The notes under the pieces are model-generated. The model was not told where the DNA came from and made no database searches. It worked only from the letters and a program-made list of their open reading frames with translations. The position numbers and the translations under genes are program-made. A DNA stretch of 64,000 bases from Mageeibacillus sp. UBA6976 (GTDB taxonomy: Bacteria; Bacillota; Clostridia; Saccharofermentanales; Saccharofermentanaceae): the NCBI GenBank assembly GCA_002450155.1, contig DJYO01000027.1:62001-126000 (forward strand), given 5' to 3'. Positions 50,994 through 60,838 of this stretch are shown here, piece after piece; the stretch's first letter is position 1, and the number at the start of each line of letters is the position of its first letter.

Positions 50994-53648
50994 TTATTTA
51001 TCCAGCATCTTGATCCTGTCACAGATACTGTTATACATCTCCTCGTAATTAGCCTGCTTCTCACGCTCGGCATTTACAACAGCTTCGGGAGCTCTTGAGA
51101 CAAAGTTCTCGTTGGCGAGTTTGCCCTTGACTCTGTTTATCTCACCCATAAGCCTGTCCTTCTCCTTGGAAAGACGCTCAAGCTCCTTGCTGATATCGAT
51201 AAGGTCTTCCAAGGGGAGATATATCTCACCGCCCTTGAACATTGCAGCAACTGCTGTAGCAGGTATGCCTTCCTTATCCTTCTGTGTCTCAAGACCGTTT
51301 ACAGATGCAAGACGCTCAAGGAAAGCCTCTCCGTCGACAAACATCTTTGCCGTCTTATCAGAAGGAGTTACAACGATTATCCTCGCCTTGCGGGAAGGAG
51401 CAACATCCATCTCCTTACGTACAGCCCTGATACCTCTTATGGCATCCATAAGAGTCTCCATCATCTCGGCATCCTCTGGTGATGTAAAGATCTTATCTGC
51501 ATCAGGCCAGTCGGATATCATTATGGATTCAGCCTTATCTGTTAATACCAGATTGGAGTAGACCTCTTCGGTAATGAACGGCATGAAGGGGTGGAGCAGC
51601 TTCATAGCTTCGCCGAGTACATAGTTAAGGATATACAAGGCCTCGATCCTGGAAGGACACTCCTTGTCAAAGAGCCTGCTCTTGGAGATCTCGATATACC
51701 AGTCGCAGAAGTTATCCCAGATAAAGTCTACGATCTTGGACAGAGCAACACCGAAGTCATAGTTATTAAGGTTATATGTAACTTCAGCTGTTACATCGTG
51801 GAGCTTGGTCAAGATCCACTTGTCCTCAAGGGTGAACTTGGAAGGGTCGGCAGCTGAGAGATCCACGTCATCTTCCATATTCATAATGACGAATCTCATG
51901 GCATTCCATATCTTGTTGGACAGGTTTCTGCCCATTGTGATCTTATCTTCCTGGAACCTCTGGTCATTACCGGGAGCGTTACCTGTAACGAGAGCAAATC
52001 TCAGGGCATCGGCACCACTCTTGTCTATTATCTCCAGAGGATCGATACCGTTACCTAAGGACTTACTCATCTTTCTGCCCTGGGAATCTCTTACAAGACC
52101 GTGGATAAGGATATCCTTGAAAGGGATCTCGTTCATATGTGCCATACCGGCAACTATCATCCTGGATACCCAGAAAGTGATAATGTCATAACCTGTAACA
52201 AGTGTATCTGTAGGATAGAATCTCTTAAGATCCTCTGTATCCTCAGGCCATCCGAGAGTGGAGAAAGGCCAGAGCGCAGATGAGAACCAGGTATCAAGAG
52301 TATCAGGATCCTGTCTCATAGGCTTGCCGCACTTAGGACATACACATGCTTCTTCCTTGGAAACCACGATCTCACCGCAGTCATCACAGTAAAATGCAGG
52401 GATCCTGTGACCCCACCAGAGCTGTCTGGAGATACACCAGTCACGAATATCCTCCATCCAGTTGAAATAGTTCTTGTTAAACCTCTCAGGAACAAATCTG
52501 ATCCTGCCGTCCTTAACAGCCTCTATTGCAGGCTTAGCAAGCTCTTCCATCTTAACAAACCACTGGAGTGATACGCGTGGTTCGATCGTTGTACCGCAGC
52601 GGTAGCATGTACCAACATTATGGCTGTACTCTTCAGTCTTGATGAGGTATCCGCCTTCCTCCAGATCCTTAACGATAGCTTCTCTTGCCTCGTATCTGTC
52701 CATGCCGGCATACTTGGGATAATCCTCAGTGATCTTGGCATCTTCAGTAAGGACAGTTATAACCTCGAGGCCGTGACGGAGTCCGACTTCAAAGTCGTTA
52801 GGGTCGTGGGCAGGAGTGATCTTAACTACACCTGTACCAAATTCGATATCAACATAATCATCTGCAATAACAGGGATCTTACGGCCTACAAGAGGCAGGA
52901 TAAGCATCTTACCTACGATATCCTTGTATCTCTCATCCTTAGGGTTAACTGCAACGGCTGTATCGCCGAGGAGCGTCTCAGGTCTTGTAGTTGCAAGCTC
53001 AACATAGCCGGTTCCATCTTCAAGAGGATAGCGCAGATGCCAGAAATGGCCCTTCTGATCCTCGTACTCAACCTCTGCGTTAGAGATGGATGTAAGGCAA
53101 TGAGGACACCAGTTGATTATCCTCTCACCTCTGTAGATAAGACCCTGCTCGTAGTATTTTACGAAAACATCCTTGACAGCCTCAGAGCATCCCTCGTCCA
53201 TAGTGAAACGCTCTCTGGACCAGTCGCAGGAAGACCCCATCTTCTTGAGCTGTTCAACGATCCTGCCGCCGTACTTAGCCTTCCAGTCCCAGGCACGCTC
53301 TAAGAATTTCTCTCTTCCCAGATCCTCCTTGAAGATACCTTCCTTACGCATCTGCTCAACGATCTTAGCCTCGGTTGCGATAGATGCATGGTCTGTGCCC
53401 GGTACCCAGAGTGCAGCATATCCGTTCATTCTCTTAAAACGTGTAAGGATATCCTGCAGTGTGTTATCAAGGGCGTGACCCATGTGGAGCTGTCCGGTGA
53501 TGTTCGGAGGGGGCATAACAATACTGAACTTCTTTTTGGACTTATCTTCAGAGGGCTTGAAATAACCCTTATTCATCCAGTTGTTATATAAACGGGATTC
53601 TGCCTCATTGGGGTCAAAAGTCTTACTTATACTGTCTATCCTGGCCAT
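50994..53648 (-). CDS. valS: Valyl-tRNA synthetase
   Basis: 884 aa. HIGH is QLHMGHALDNTLQ; KMSKS is GRKMSKSLGNGID; editing domain contains TTRPETLLGDTAVAVNP. Zinc site CDDCGEIV ... CPKCGKPM. C-terminal coiled-coil arm (ELERLSKEKDRLMGEINRVK) confirms ValS over IleS. I take the ATG at 53648 (MARIDSIS); a TTG 24 nt earlier would consume the AGAAGG site. No T-box seen in the short leader. Confidence 0.96.
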   Translation of the reverse strand: MARIDSISKTFDPNEAESRLYNNWMNKGYFKPSEDKSKKKFSIVMPPPNITGQLHMGHALDNTLQDILTRFKRMNGYAALWVPGTDHASIATEAKIVEQMRKEGIFKEDLGREKFLERAWDWKAKYGGRIVEQLKKMGSSCDWSRERFTMDEGCSEAVKDVFVKYYEQGLIYRGERIINWCPHCLTSISNAEVEYEDQKGHFWHLRYPLEDGTGYVELATTRPETLLGDTAVAVNPKDERYKDIVGKMLILPLVGRKIPVIADDYVDIEFGTGVVKITPAHDPNDFEVGLRHGLEVITVLTEDAKITEDYPKYAGMDRYEAREAIVKDLEEGGYLIKTEEYSHNVGTCYRCGTTIEPRVSLQWFVKMEELAKPAIEAVKDGRIRFVPERFNKNYFNWMEDIRDWCISRQLWWGHRIPAFYCDDCGEIVVSKEEACVCPKCGKPMRQDPDTLDTWFSSALWPFSTLGWPEDTEDLKRFYPTDTLVTGYDIITFWVSRMIVAGMAHMNEIPFKDILIHGLVRDSQGRKMSKSLGNGIDPLEIIDKSGADALRFALVTGNAPGNDQRFQEDKITMGRNLSNKIWNAMRFVIMNMEDDVDLSAADPSKFTLEDKWILTKLHDVTAEVTYNLNNYDFGVALSKIVDFIWDNFCDWYIEISKSRLFDKECPSRIEALYILNYVLGEAMKLLHPFMPFITEEVYSNLVLTDKAESIMISDWPDADKIFTSPEDAEMMETLMDAIRGIRAVRKEMDVAPSRKARIIVVTPSDKTAKMFVDGEAFLERLASVNGLETQKDKEGIPATAVAAMFKGGEIYLPLEDLIDISKELERLSKEKDRLMGEINRVKGKLANENFVSRAPEAVVNAEREKQANYEEMYNSICDRIKMLDK

Positions 53649-53723
53649 ATGAATAGTCTTACCTTCTTTCAAAGCGAATCTTTAAACGATTAATTATAGC
53701 ATAAAATAACTGCAATAAAGAAA

Positions 53724-53760
53724 TAAACCTGCTGATCAAGCAAATGTATCAGCAGGTTTA
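53724..53760 (-). terminator. Intrinsic terminator of glk
   Basis: Minus-strand TAAACCTGCTGAT / ATCAGCAGGTTTA, a perfect 13-bp stem with an 11-nt loop, followed by TTTCTTTATT. It lies 25 bp after the glk stop and ahead of valS. Confidence 0.85.
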
Positions 53761-53784
53761 TAGATAAGCACTAGATTAATATGT

Positions 53785-54744
53785 TTAGCCCTTGTCTATC
53801 ATGGAAAGCGCGCCATAGAGGATAGAATCATCACCTAAAGCAGCCTTCTTGAATTCTACTGTCTCTCTTATGGAAGGCATGCAGTATCTGTCTACTTCGC
53901 TAAGGATCTTGTCCAGGAAGATATCTCCTACAGCTTCGATGACTCCGCCTCCATAAACAACGATATCGGGACTGAATGTATTGACCAGATTCCCGGACGC
54001 GATTGCAAGATAATGGCATGCTCTGTCTACAGCCTCTGTGGCAACGGGGTCGCCTTCTGATAAAGCCTGCTTTAAGAGCTTGGACTTGAACACTCCGCCC
54101 TGAACGGCTTCTCCAAGCATGGACTCCCTGCCTCTGGAAGTCTGCTGCCTTATGTATGCACTCATGCCCTGCTTGCTTGAGAATGCTTCAAGGCATCCCC
54201 TCTGACCGCAGTTGCATAAAGGTCCTTCGGGATCAAGGATCATGTGACCGTACTCTGCAGCCTTGAACTCATTGCCCGTAAAGAGCTTGCCGTTCAATAT
54301 AAGGCCGCCGCCCATGCCTGTTCCGACAAAAAGGCCGACAACATTCTTGTATCCCTTGGCAGCACCGTACTTATACTCACCCAGAACACCAACATTAACA
54401 TCGTTGCCGATATAGAAAGGAGCATTAAACTCATCCTCAATAGGCTTCCTGATGTTATAGTTTCTCCAGGGAAGATTTGGTGAGAACAAGACTACCCCTG
54501 TCTTCTGATTGATGACACCGGGAGCGCCTGCTGCAATGGCATTTATCTGATTCTTCTTAATGCCTGACTCGGAGATAAGCTCCTTAACAACACTTACGAT
54601 AACTTCTTCTACATTCTGTGAGGAATCTCCACCGGCTTTAGTCTTCTTCTTAAGACGGTAGATGATCTCCTTCTTGCTGTTAAAGATAACACCTAAGATC
54701 TTTGTGCCACCGATATCAAGACAAATGTTATACGATTCTGCCAT
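53785..54744 (-). CDS. glk: ROK-family glucokinase
   Basis: 319 aa. LDIGGTKILGVIF (phosphate-binding), GNDVNVGVLGEYKYGAAKG, GMGGGLILNGK, and the zinc-binding CNCGQRGCLEAF of ROK kinases with Cys residues and Glu. Phosphorylates glucose with ATP; no HTH, so an enzyme not a repressor. GGAGG precedes the ATG. Follows clpX by 20 bp. Confidence 0.9.
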   Translation of the reverse strand: MAESYNICLDIGGTKILGVIFNSKKEIIYRLKKKTKAGGDSSQNVEEVIVSVVKELISESGIKKNQINAIAAGAPGVINQKTGVVLFSPNLPWRNYNIRKPIEDEFNAPFYIGNDVNVGVLGEYKYGAAKGYKNVVGLFVGTGMGGGLILNGKLFTGNEFKAAEYGHMILDPEGPLCNCGQRGCLEAFSSKQGMSAYIRQQTSRGRESMLGEAVQGGVFKSKLLKQALSEGDPVATEAVDRACHYLAIASGNLVNTFSPDIVVYGGGVIEAVGDIFLDKILSEVDRYCMPSIRETVEFKKAALGDDSILYGALSMIDKG

Positions 54745-54764
54745 ATGAAATTCCTCCTTTATGT

Positions 54765-56078
54765 TTAGCCGGCATTAGCGTCCATACCGTCGTCGCCATT
54801 ATCCTTTGATACCGAAGAGCCGTTCTTGTATATAAGCATGGGCTGCTTGCCCTCGGTAATACACTCCGTCTTGATGACGCAGGTCTTAACATCCTTCTGG
54901 GAAGGGATATCGAACATAACATTTCTCATCGTCTCTTCGATGATGGACCTCAGGCCTCTTGCACCGGTGTTCTGGCTTATAGCCTTCTCAGCTATGGCTG
55001 TTATTGCTTCCGGTTCAAATACGAGATCCACATCATCCATCTTGAGCATCTTGACATACTGCTTGATGATGGCATTCTTAGGTTCGGTCATTACCCTGAC
55101 AAGATCCTCTGTCGTGAGCTTATCAAGCGCTACTGTAACCGGAACACGGCCGATGAATTCAGGTATAAGGCCAAACTTCATAAGGTCATCGGGCTTAACC
55201 TCGTGGTAGAATGCACCGCTGTGCATATCTGACTTTGCCTTTACATCAGCATCAAAACCGAACTGCCTGTTCTCAACTCTGCCTGCGATGATCTCGTCAA
55301 GGCCGTCAAAGGCACCGCCGCATATAAAGAGGATATTCGTAGTATCGATCTTGAGGCACTCCTCGTTAGGATGCTTTCTTCCGCCCTTGGGAGGTACATT
55401 TGCAACTGTGCTCTCAAGGATCTTAAGGAGAGCCTGCTGTACGCCCTCGCCGCTGACATCTCTTGTGATAGAGACATTCTCGGATTTCTTGGCGATCTTA
55501 TCTATCTCGTCAATATAGACGATACCTACCTGTGCACGCTCAATATCGTAATCTGCAGCAATAATGAGGTTTAGGAGGATATTCTCAACGTCCTCGCCTA
55601 CATAACCTGCCTGTGTAAGACTTGTAGCGTCAGCTACGGCAAAAGGCACATTCAGGACTCTCGCAAGAGTCTGTGCAAGAAGTGTCTTGCCTGAACCTGT
55701 AGGTCCGAGGAGCAGTATATTACTCTTCTGGATCTCCGTATCATCTGAGGGAAAATCCGAGAAAACTCTCTTGTAATGATTATAAACAGCAACAGAAAGA
55801 GCGATCTTAGCTTCATCCTGTCCAACGACATACTGATCGAGACTGTCTTTGATCTGATGGGGTGTAACAAGTTTCTTAGGTTTAGAGGTGCGCATTTTGC
55901 GCTTCTTATTAACCTTCTCTTCTTCGGCAACTATGCCGTAAGCCGTTCTGATACAGTCTATGCAGATATAGCATCCCGCACCCGAGAAGAGACGGGGCAC
56001 CTCATACTCAGACTTACCGCAGAAAGAACAACTGAGTATCTCTCCGCCGTCACCATAACCGCCATTTGAATTAGCCAT
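54765..56078 (-). CDS. clpX: ATP-dependent unfoldase ClpX
   Basis: 437 aa. N-terminal C4 zinc domain ([11 protein letters not shown] ... CYICIDCI), AAA+ Walker [15 protein letters not shown], Walker [14 protein letters not shown], pore loop AGYVGEDVE, and the ClpP-contact IGF-type loop appears here as QFGFDADVK. Partner of ClpP protease, but no clpP is adjacent. AGGAG precedes the ATG and an extended -10 lies upstream. Confidence 0.96.
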   Translation of the reverse strand: MANSNGGYGDGGEILSCSFCGKSEYEVPRLFSGAGCYICIDCIRTAYGIVAEEEKVNKKRKMRTSKPKKLVTPHQIKDSLDQYVVGQDEAKIALSVAVYNHYKRVFSDFPSDDTEIQKSNILLLGPTGSGKTLLAQTLARVLNVPFAVADATSLTQAGYVGEDVENILLNLIIAADYDIERAQVGIVYIDEIDKIAKKSENVSITRDVSGEGVQQALLKILESTVANVPPKGGRKHPNEECLKIDTTNILFICGGAFDGLDEIIAGRVENRQFGFDADVKAKSDMHSGAFYHEVKPDDLMKFGLIPEFIGRVPVTVALDKLTTEDLVRVMTEPKNAIIKQYVKMLKMDDVDLVFEPEAITAIAEKAISQNTGARGLRSIIEETMRNVMFDIPSQKDVKTCVIKTECITEGKQPMLIYKNGSSVSKDNGDDGMDANAG

Positions 56079-56116
56079 TAATTATCTCCTGACACAATAA
56101 AATTGAATACCCTAAT

Positions 56117-56125
56117 ATTCTATCA
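56117..56125 (-). promoter_or_regulatory. Extended -10 promoter of clpX
   Basis: Minus-strand TGATAGAAT (-10 at 56117-56122 with TGn), ~40 bp before the clpX ATG. No convincing -35 and no CtsR or HrcA operator seen. Confidence 0.4.
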
Positions 56126-56169
56126 TTTATTCTGCCAGAAATATATTAATTAGTTTACATTTAGGGGTC

Positions 56170-56628
56170 TTACCTTTTCTTGAGTATCTCGTCTGAATCA
56201 AGGATTATAGTAAACGGTCCGTCATTTACAAGACTAACCTTCATGTCACTGCCGAATCTTCCGGTCTGTACATTTGAGTTTTGTTTCCTCAATTCACCTA
56301 CGATATATTCATAAAGCTCATTAGCTCTATCCGGCTGCATTGCGTTTACAAAGCTTGGTCTGTTGCCCTTCCTGCAGTCAGCATACAGAGTAAACTGAGA
56401 TATAACGAGAATGCTCCCTTGGACCTGTTCGATGTTAAGATTTGTCTTGCCTTCACTGTCCTGGAAGATCCGCAGTTTCAGCATCTTATCTATGAGCTTA
56501 TCTGCGACGGTTTCATCGTCTCCCTCACCTATTCCGGCAAAAACACAAAATCCCTTATCTATCTTACCGCAGATCTCGCCGTCTATGGCTACCGAAGCTT
56601 CACTAACACACTGGATAACAAATCTCAT
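56170..56628 (-). CDS. dtd: D-aminoacyl-tRNA deacylase
   Basis: 152 aa. Removes D-amino acids (and Gly) mis-charged on tRNA. Family marks are IGEGDDETVADKL, VISQFTLYADCRKGNRPSF (SQFTL motif), and the NDGPFTIILDS Gly-Pro loop. One-base overlap with the upstream lipoprotein gene (TGATG). Confidence 0.96.
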   Translation of the reverse strand: MRFVIQCVSEASVAIDGEICGKIDKGFCVFAGIGEGDDETVADKLIDKMLKLRIFQDSEGKTNLNIEQVQGSILVISQFTLYADCRKGNRPSFVNAMQPDRANELYEYIVGELRKQNSNVQTGRFGSDMKVSLVNDGPFTIILDSDEILKKR

Positions 56629-57176
56629 CAGTTCTTAAACTCCGCATCCTCGTTCTGAACATTGTACATATACCAGCTGCCCTGATAGGAATAAACGAGG
56701 AAATAGATGCTCTGGGCTGCATTGCCCTCATCGTCTCTGAAATAGACCTTGATCTTATCGATCTGCAGATCTCCTATATCCTCCTCAGGAATACCTGTAA
56801 TAAGGGAGATGCTGAGTCTCATCTCATCTTCGTCGTAGCCCTCTTCTGCCGTGTAGTTGTTATAGGCTTCGAACATAGTTCCGAGGAAATCGCCATCTAT
56901 GGTGAGAACGGATTTATATTCCTCGAATACTGTTGTATCAGAATCAGCATTGATACTCTCTATGAATCCTTCGGGAAAACATGAATTGAACATCTCCTCG
57001 TTATCGTTAAAGATGCTCTCGATAAAGCCGCGGGATACATATTCCCCGTCGGTATTAAGCTGCTCCATCGTAACCGGATCTGCAATATCCATACCTGTAA
57101 GCGGAAGTTTGGTGCAGGATGTAAGGCTAAATAGCATAGCTGACATTATAATGATCGTAGCGATTACTTTCTTCAT
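56628..57176 (-). CDS. Lipoprotein of unknown function
   Basis: 182 aa. Signal peptide with lipobox FSLTSC (Cys21), then a single alpha+beta domain (SRGFIESIFNDNEEMFN; YFRDDEGNAAQSIYFLVYSY; SWYMYNV) of the NTF2-like sort seen in many clostridial lipoproteins. Related in layout, not clearly in sequence, to the trio near 44-47 kb. 4-bp overlap with rarA (ATGA) places it in the glyA-rarA-dtd operon. Function unknown. Confidence 0.78.
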   Translation of the reverse strand: MKKVIATIIIMSAMLFSLTSCTKLPLTGMDIADPVTMEQLNTDGEYVSRGFIESIFNDNEEMFNSCFPEGFIESINADSDTTVFEEYKSVLTIDGDFLGTMFEAYNNYTAEEGYDEDEMRLSISLITGIPEEDIGDLQIDKIKVYFRDDEGNAAQSIYFLVYSYQGSWYMYNVQNEDAEFKN

Positions 57177-58477
57177 GTATGATCCCTCACAAATTTTAGA
57201 TAGGCTGCGATCTTTTCCTCGTAGCCGATATTAGTGGGCTCGTAGTAACTTCTGCCCAATGTCTTATCTGTCATGTACTGCTGCGGAGTTATATGATCGG
57301 GATAATCGTGGGGATATTTATAACCCTGATGATATCCCAGATCTTCCATCCCCTTTACCGGCGCATTACGAAGATGCATGGGGACAACACCTGTATCAGT
57401 ATTCTCCACATCAGCAAGAGCCTTATCTATCGCAAGATATGACGCATTGGACTTAGGTGAAGCAGCAACTGTAATACAGGCCTCGGCAAGAGGGATCCTT
57501 GCTTCCGGCATACCTACTGACCTGGCACACTGATAAGCGGCAACTGCTATGAGAAGAGCATTTGGATTGGCAAGTCCCACATCTTCAGCTGCACAGATCA
57601 TGATCCTCCTGGCCAGGAATTCTATATCCTCCCCGGCCTTAAGAGCCCTTGCAAGATAGAGTATGGCAGCGTCAGGATCCGAGCCTCTCATGGACTTGAT
57701 CATGGCGCTGATATTGTCGTAATGAGACTCGCCATCCTTATCAAAGATGACCTTGCGGTTCTGCATGCATTCTTTCATTACTTCGTCAGTAATTACTATT
57801 GCCCCCGTAGCAGACGGCGGAGTTGTGATAACAGCCAGTTCCAAGGAATTAAGGGCAGTCCTGCAGTCGCCATTTGAAGTCTCGGCTATCTTGAGCAAGG
57901 TCTCATCCGACACATTGATCTCGATGTCGCCATAACCGCGCTCTTTGTCTGTTACGGCGCTCCTCAGGACCTTAAGGATGTCTGTTGCTTCAAGAGGCTT
58001 TAGCTGGAATACCGTAGATCTTGATACAAGAGCCTTATTGACTTCGAAAAAAGGATTCTCCGTAGTAGCACCAATAAGAATAACAGTCCCGTCTTCAACA
58101 TAAGGCAGGAGAGCATCCTGCTGGAGCTTATTGAACCTGTGGATCTCATCGATGAAGAGTACTGTCTTGCGCCCTTCGGACAGAAGAGGATTTGAAGCAT
58201 CGGCAACTACAGCCTTAATGTCTGATACACCGGATGTGACGGCATTTAGCCTAGCAAACCTGGAGCTGGTCGTATTTGCTATAACCCTTGCAAGAGCAGT
58301 CTTACCTACTCCCGGCGGGCCATATAAAATGATTGAGGACAATCTGTCTGCCTCAATCATTCGTCTAAGTAATCTGCCGGAACCTACGATGTGATCCTGC
58401 CCTGAATATTCATCCAGGGTCCTGGGAGACATCCTGTAGGCTAACGGCTCTGAATTGTCTTTATATCCTGCACTCAA
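57173..58477 (-). CDS. rarA: Replication-associated recombination protein A (RarA/MgsA)
   Basis: 434 aa AAA+ ATPase acting at stalled replication forks. N-terminal [20 protein letters not shown], Walker [17 protein letters not shown], Walker [19 protein letters not shown], sensor [12 protein letters not shown]-terminal tetramer domain with [20 protein letters not shown] and [12 protein letters not shown]. 4-bp overlaps both sides. Confidence 0.95.
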   Translation of the reverse strand: MSAGYKDNSEPLAYRMSPRTLDEYSGQDHIVGSGRLLRRMIEADRLSSIILYGPPGVGKTALARVIANTTSSRFARLNAVTSGVSDIKAVVADASNPLLSEGRKTVLFIDEIHRFNKLQQDALLPYVEDGTVILIGATTENPFFEVNKALVSRSTVFQLKPLEATDILKVLRSAVTDKERGYGDIEINVSDETLLKIAETSNGDCRTALNSLELAVITTPPSATGAIVITDEVMKECMQNRKVIFDKDGESHYDNISAMIKSMRGSDPDAAILYLARALKAGEDIEFLARRIMICAAEDVGLANPNALLIAVAAYQCARSVGMPEARIPLAEACITVAASPKSNASYLAIDKALADVENTDTGVVPMHLRNAPVKGMEDLGYHQGYKYPHDYPDHITPQQYMTDKTLGRSYYEPTNIGYEEKIAAYLKFVRDHT

Positions 58478-59721
58478 GACTGCTTCATCTCAGGATAGAG
58501 AGGATACTTATCTGTAAGAGACTTGACTCTTGCGATAACATCATCCTTCTTATTCTCGTAATCGAAGATACAGTCTGCGATACAGTCTGCAACGATGCGG
58601 CAGTCTTCCTCACCGAAGCCTCTTGTTGTAACAGCAGGTGTACCGACACGAACGCCGGATGTAATAGTAGCCTTCTCAGGATCGAAGGGGATCGTATTCT
58701 TGTTTGCTGTGATATTGCAGTTGTCTAATCTCTCCTGGAGATCCTTGCCTGATACACCTGTGCCTCTCAGATCAATGAGCATAAGGTGGTTATCTGTACC
58801 GCCGGAAACGAGGTTAACGCCGCGGCTTAAGAGCTGCTCAGACATTGCCTTTGCATTCTTAACGATATTGCCGGCATATTCTCTGAATTCAGGAGAGAGA
58901 GCTTCCTTGAAAGCAACTGCCTTGGCAGCAATGATGTGCATGAGGGGGCCGCCCTGCTGTCCGGGGAATACTGCGGAATTGATCTTCTTGGCATACTCCT
59001 CCTTGCACATGATGATACCGCCACGGGGACCTCTTAAGGTCTTGTGTGTTGTGGTAGTAACGAAGTCTGCATAGGGAACCGGATTCGGGTGAAGTCCTGC
59101 AGCAACAAGGCCTGCAATATGAGCCATATCGACGAAGAGATAAGCACCTACCTCGTCAGCGATCTCTCTGAACTTCTTAAAGTCGATGATCCTGGGATAA
59201 GCGGAAGCACCTGCAACGATCATCTTAGGCTTAACTTCTTTAGCTTTCTCGAGGATAGCATCGTAATTGAGTGTCTGTGTCTCAGGATCAACTGTATAGA
59301 ATTCGGAATGATATGTCTTGCCGGATACATTGATCTTCATACCATGGGTAAGGTGGCCGCCGTGAGAGAGGTCAAGACCTAAGATCGTATCACCGGGTTC
59401 GAGCATTGCAAAGTAAACTGCAGTATTTGCCTGAGCACCGGAATGAGGCTGAACATTAACATGCTCAGCACCAAAGAGCTGCTTAGCTCTGTCGATCGCG
59501 AGCTGCTCAACGATATCTACATATTCGCATCCGCCATAGTAACGCTTTCCCGGATAACCTTCAGCATACTTATTGGTAAGAGGAGAGCCTGCTGCCTCAA
59601 GAACTGCCTCTGATACGATGTTCTCAGAAGCGATAAGCTCGATCTTATCGCGCTGACGTCCGATCTCCTGCCAGATTGCTGAATAAACTTCAGGGTCTTC
59701 AAACTTAATATGGTCGTACAT
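58474..59721 (-). CDS. glyA: Serine hydroxymethyltransferase
   Basis: 415 aa; serine + THF to glycine + methylene-THF, the one-carbon donor for thyA and purine synthesis. PLP Lys in [55 protein letters not shown] before ATG and a good promoter upstream; heads the glyA-rarA-lipoprotein-dtd operon. Confidence 0.97.
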   Translation of the reverse strand: MYDHIKFEDPEVYSAIWQEIGRQRDKIELIASENIVSEAVLEAAGSPLTNKYAEGYPGKRYYGGCEYVDIVEQLAIDRAKQLFGAEHVNVQPHSGAQANTAVYFAMLEPGDTILGLDLSHGGHLTHGMKINVSGKTYHSEFYTVDPETQTLNYDAILEKAKEVKPKMIVAGASAYPRIIDFKKFREIADEVGAYLFVDMAHIAGLVAAGLHPNPVPYADFVTTTTHKTLRGPRGGIIMCKEEYAKKINSAVFPGQQGGPLMHIIAAKAVAFKEALSPEFREYAGNIVKNAKAMSEQLLSRGVNLVSGGTDNHLMLIDLRGTGVSGKDLQERLDNCNITANKNTIPFDPEKATITSGVRVGTPAVTTRGFGEEDCRIVADCIADCIFDYENKKDDVIARVKSLTDKYPLYPEMKQS

Positions 59722-59763
59722 TACGAATGCTCCTCCTTAGGGATAATAAATCTAACGCCGAAT

Positions 59764-59792
59764 ATTCTAATATAAAAAGACGATTAAGTAAA
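59764..59792 (-). promoter_or_regulatory. Promoter of glyA operon
   Basis: Minus-strand TTTACT (59787-59792), 17-bp spacer, TAGAAT (59764-59769), 43 bp before the glyA start. No glycine riboswitch seen in this short leader. Confidence 0.65.
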
Positions 59793-59808
59793 CGATAACA
59801 AACAAAGC

Positions 59809-60837
59809 TTATACGACTTTGTATATCTCGTCAGCACCGGGCGGAGGAAGAGGTCTTATGCTTCCGTCAAGATCTATATATTCTGCTTTGCCCGAATCAG
59901 TAAACTCTCCGATAACAGTAGCCTTGACGCCATTTTGCTCAAGCCTTTCAATAACGGTCTCAGGCTCAGAGGTTGCGATCATGAGTGCTCCGGAAGATAT
60001 AAGACGGTAAGGGTCGATATCAAGCACATCGCAGATAGCCTTTGAGCAATCAGTAAACGGAACCTTGCGCTTATCAACTATTACTCCGGTACGGGAGAAA
60101 TCTGCCATCTCAAATGCAGCGCCAAATACTCCGCCCTCGGTAACATCATGCATAAGATCTACTGCAGATCTGTAATAGCCGTCTTCTCTGACCTTGGCAT
60201 CCCTGGCTCTGATACTGCCGCAGATGCTGCCTTCCTTAACAACCGAGATAAGATCCGAATAACCCATAGCTTCAGTTATGTATTCATCTCTGACCTTGCC
60301 GTAGATCTTGTCCTGATGTTCATTTGCGACAATATAGGTGCCCTCTATAGCAGCAGTCTTCGTAATGATCAGTTTATCTCCCGGCATGGCCCTGCCCAGT
60401 GGAATAGAGCTGCCCTTAACTGCGATGCCGTAAGCTGTTGAGATCACGATGAATTTATTGACACTGTCAGATACTTCAGTATGTCCGCCAACGATATCCA
60501 CACCAAGACGCGATGCTTCACAACTTGCCTGTATAACGATATCCTTAATGTCCTCTTCTGTAGCAGACGGGGGCGCAATTATAACTATAAGGATACCTGC
60601 AGGATGTATGCCGCATGCTGCAATGTCGTTGCAGGATACATGTATCGCAAGAGTGCCTGACTTGGTTCCTCCGGCGGTTATAGGATCTGATGAGGTTACC
60701 ATCATATCCTCTCCTACCCTTACCCAGGCGCAGTCAGCACCAATACCCGCTCCCTGCAAGGTGTTCTTGGAGAGTTTCGGAAGTCTGGATAAGACCAGGC
60801 TCTCTAATTGTTCATCTGTAAGCTTACCTATCTTCAT
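59809..60837 (-). CDS. AIR synthase-related protein (PurM/HypE/ThiL superfamily)
   Basis: 342 aa. Superfamily marks: GIGADCAWVRVGEDMMVTS (ATP-site Asp), HVSCNDIAACGIHPAG, VDIVGGHTEVSD, MHDVTEGGVFGAAFEMAD. That last motif is HypE-like, but the HypE C-terminal PRIC cysteine is absent, and the start and N-terminal GSGG motif do not match HypE; nor does it have the ThiL patterns. It starts TGATATG, one base after thiI. Same-strand company with thiI and a cysteine desulfurase suggests sulfur/thio-tRNA chemistry but this is inference. ATP-binding fold is secure, substrate unknown. Confidence 0.82.
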   Translation of the reverse strand: MKIGKLTDEQLESLVLSRLPKLSKNTLQGAGIGADCAWVRVGEDMMVTSSDPITAGGTKSGTLAIHVSCNDIAACGIHPAGILIVIIAPPSATEEDIKDIVIQASCEASRLGVDIVGGHTEVSDSVNKFIVISTAYGIAVKGSSIPLGRAMPGDKLIITKTAAIEGTYIVANEHQDKIYGKVRDEYITEAMGYSDLISVVKEGSICGSIRARDAKVREDGYYRSAVDLMHDVTEGGVFGAAFEMADFSRTGVIVDKRKVPFTDCSKAICDVLDIDPYRLISSGALMIATSEPETVIERLEQNGVKATVIGEFTDSGKAEYIDLDGSIRPLPPPGADEIYKVV

Positions 60838-60838
60838 A

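Noticed and set aside
53649..53784. T-box leader for valS
   Set aside because: The only hairpin here is the glk terminator; the remaining leader (~75 bp) has no T-box consensus.
59722..59808. Glycine riboswitch before glyA
   Set aside because: The gap is under 90 bp and holds a promoter and RBS; no tandem aptamer pattern.
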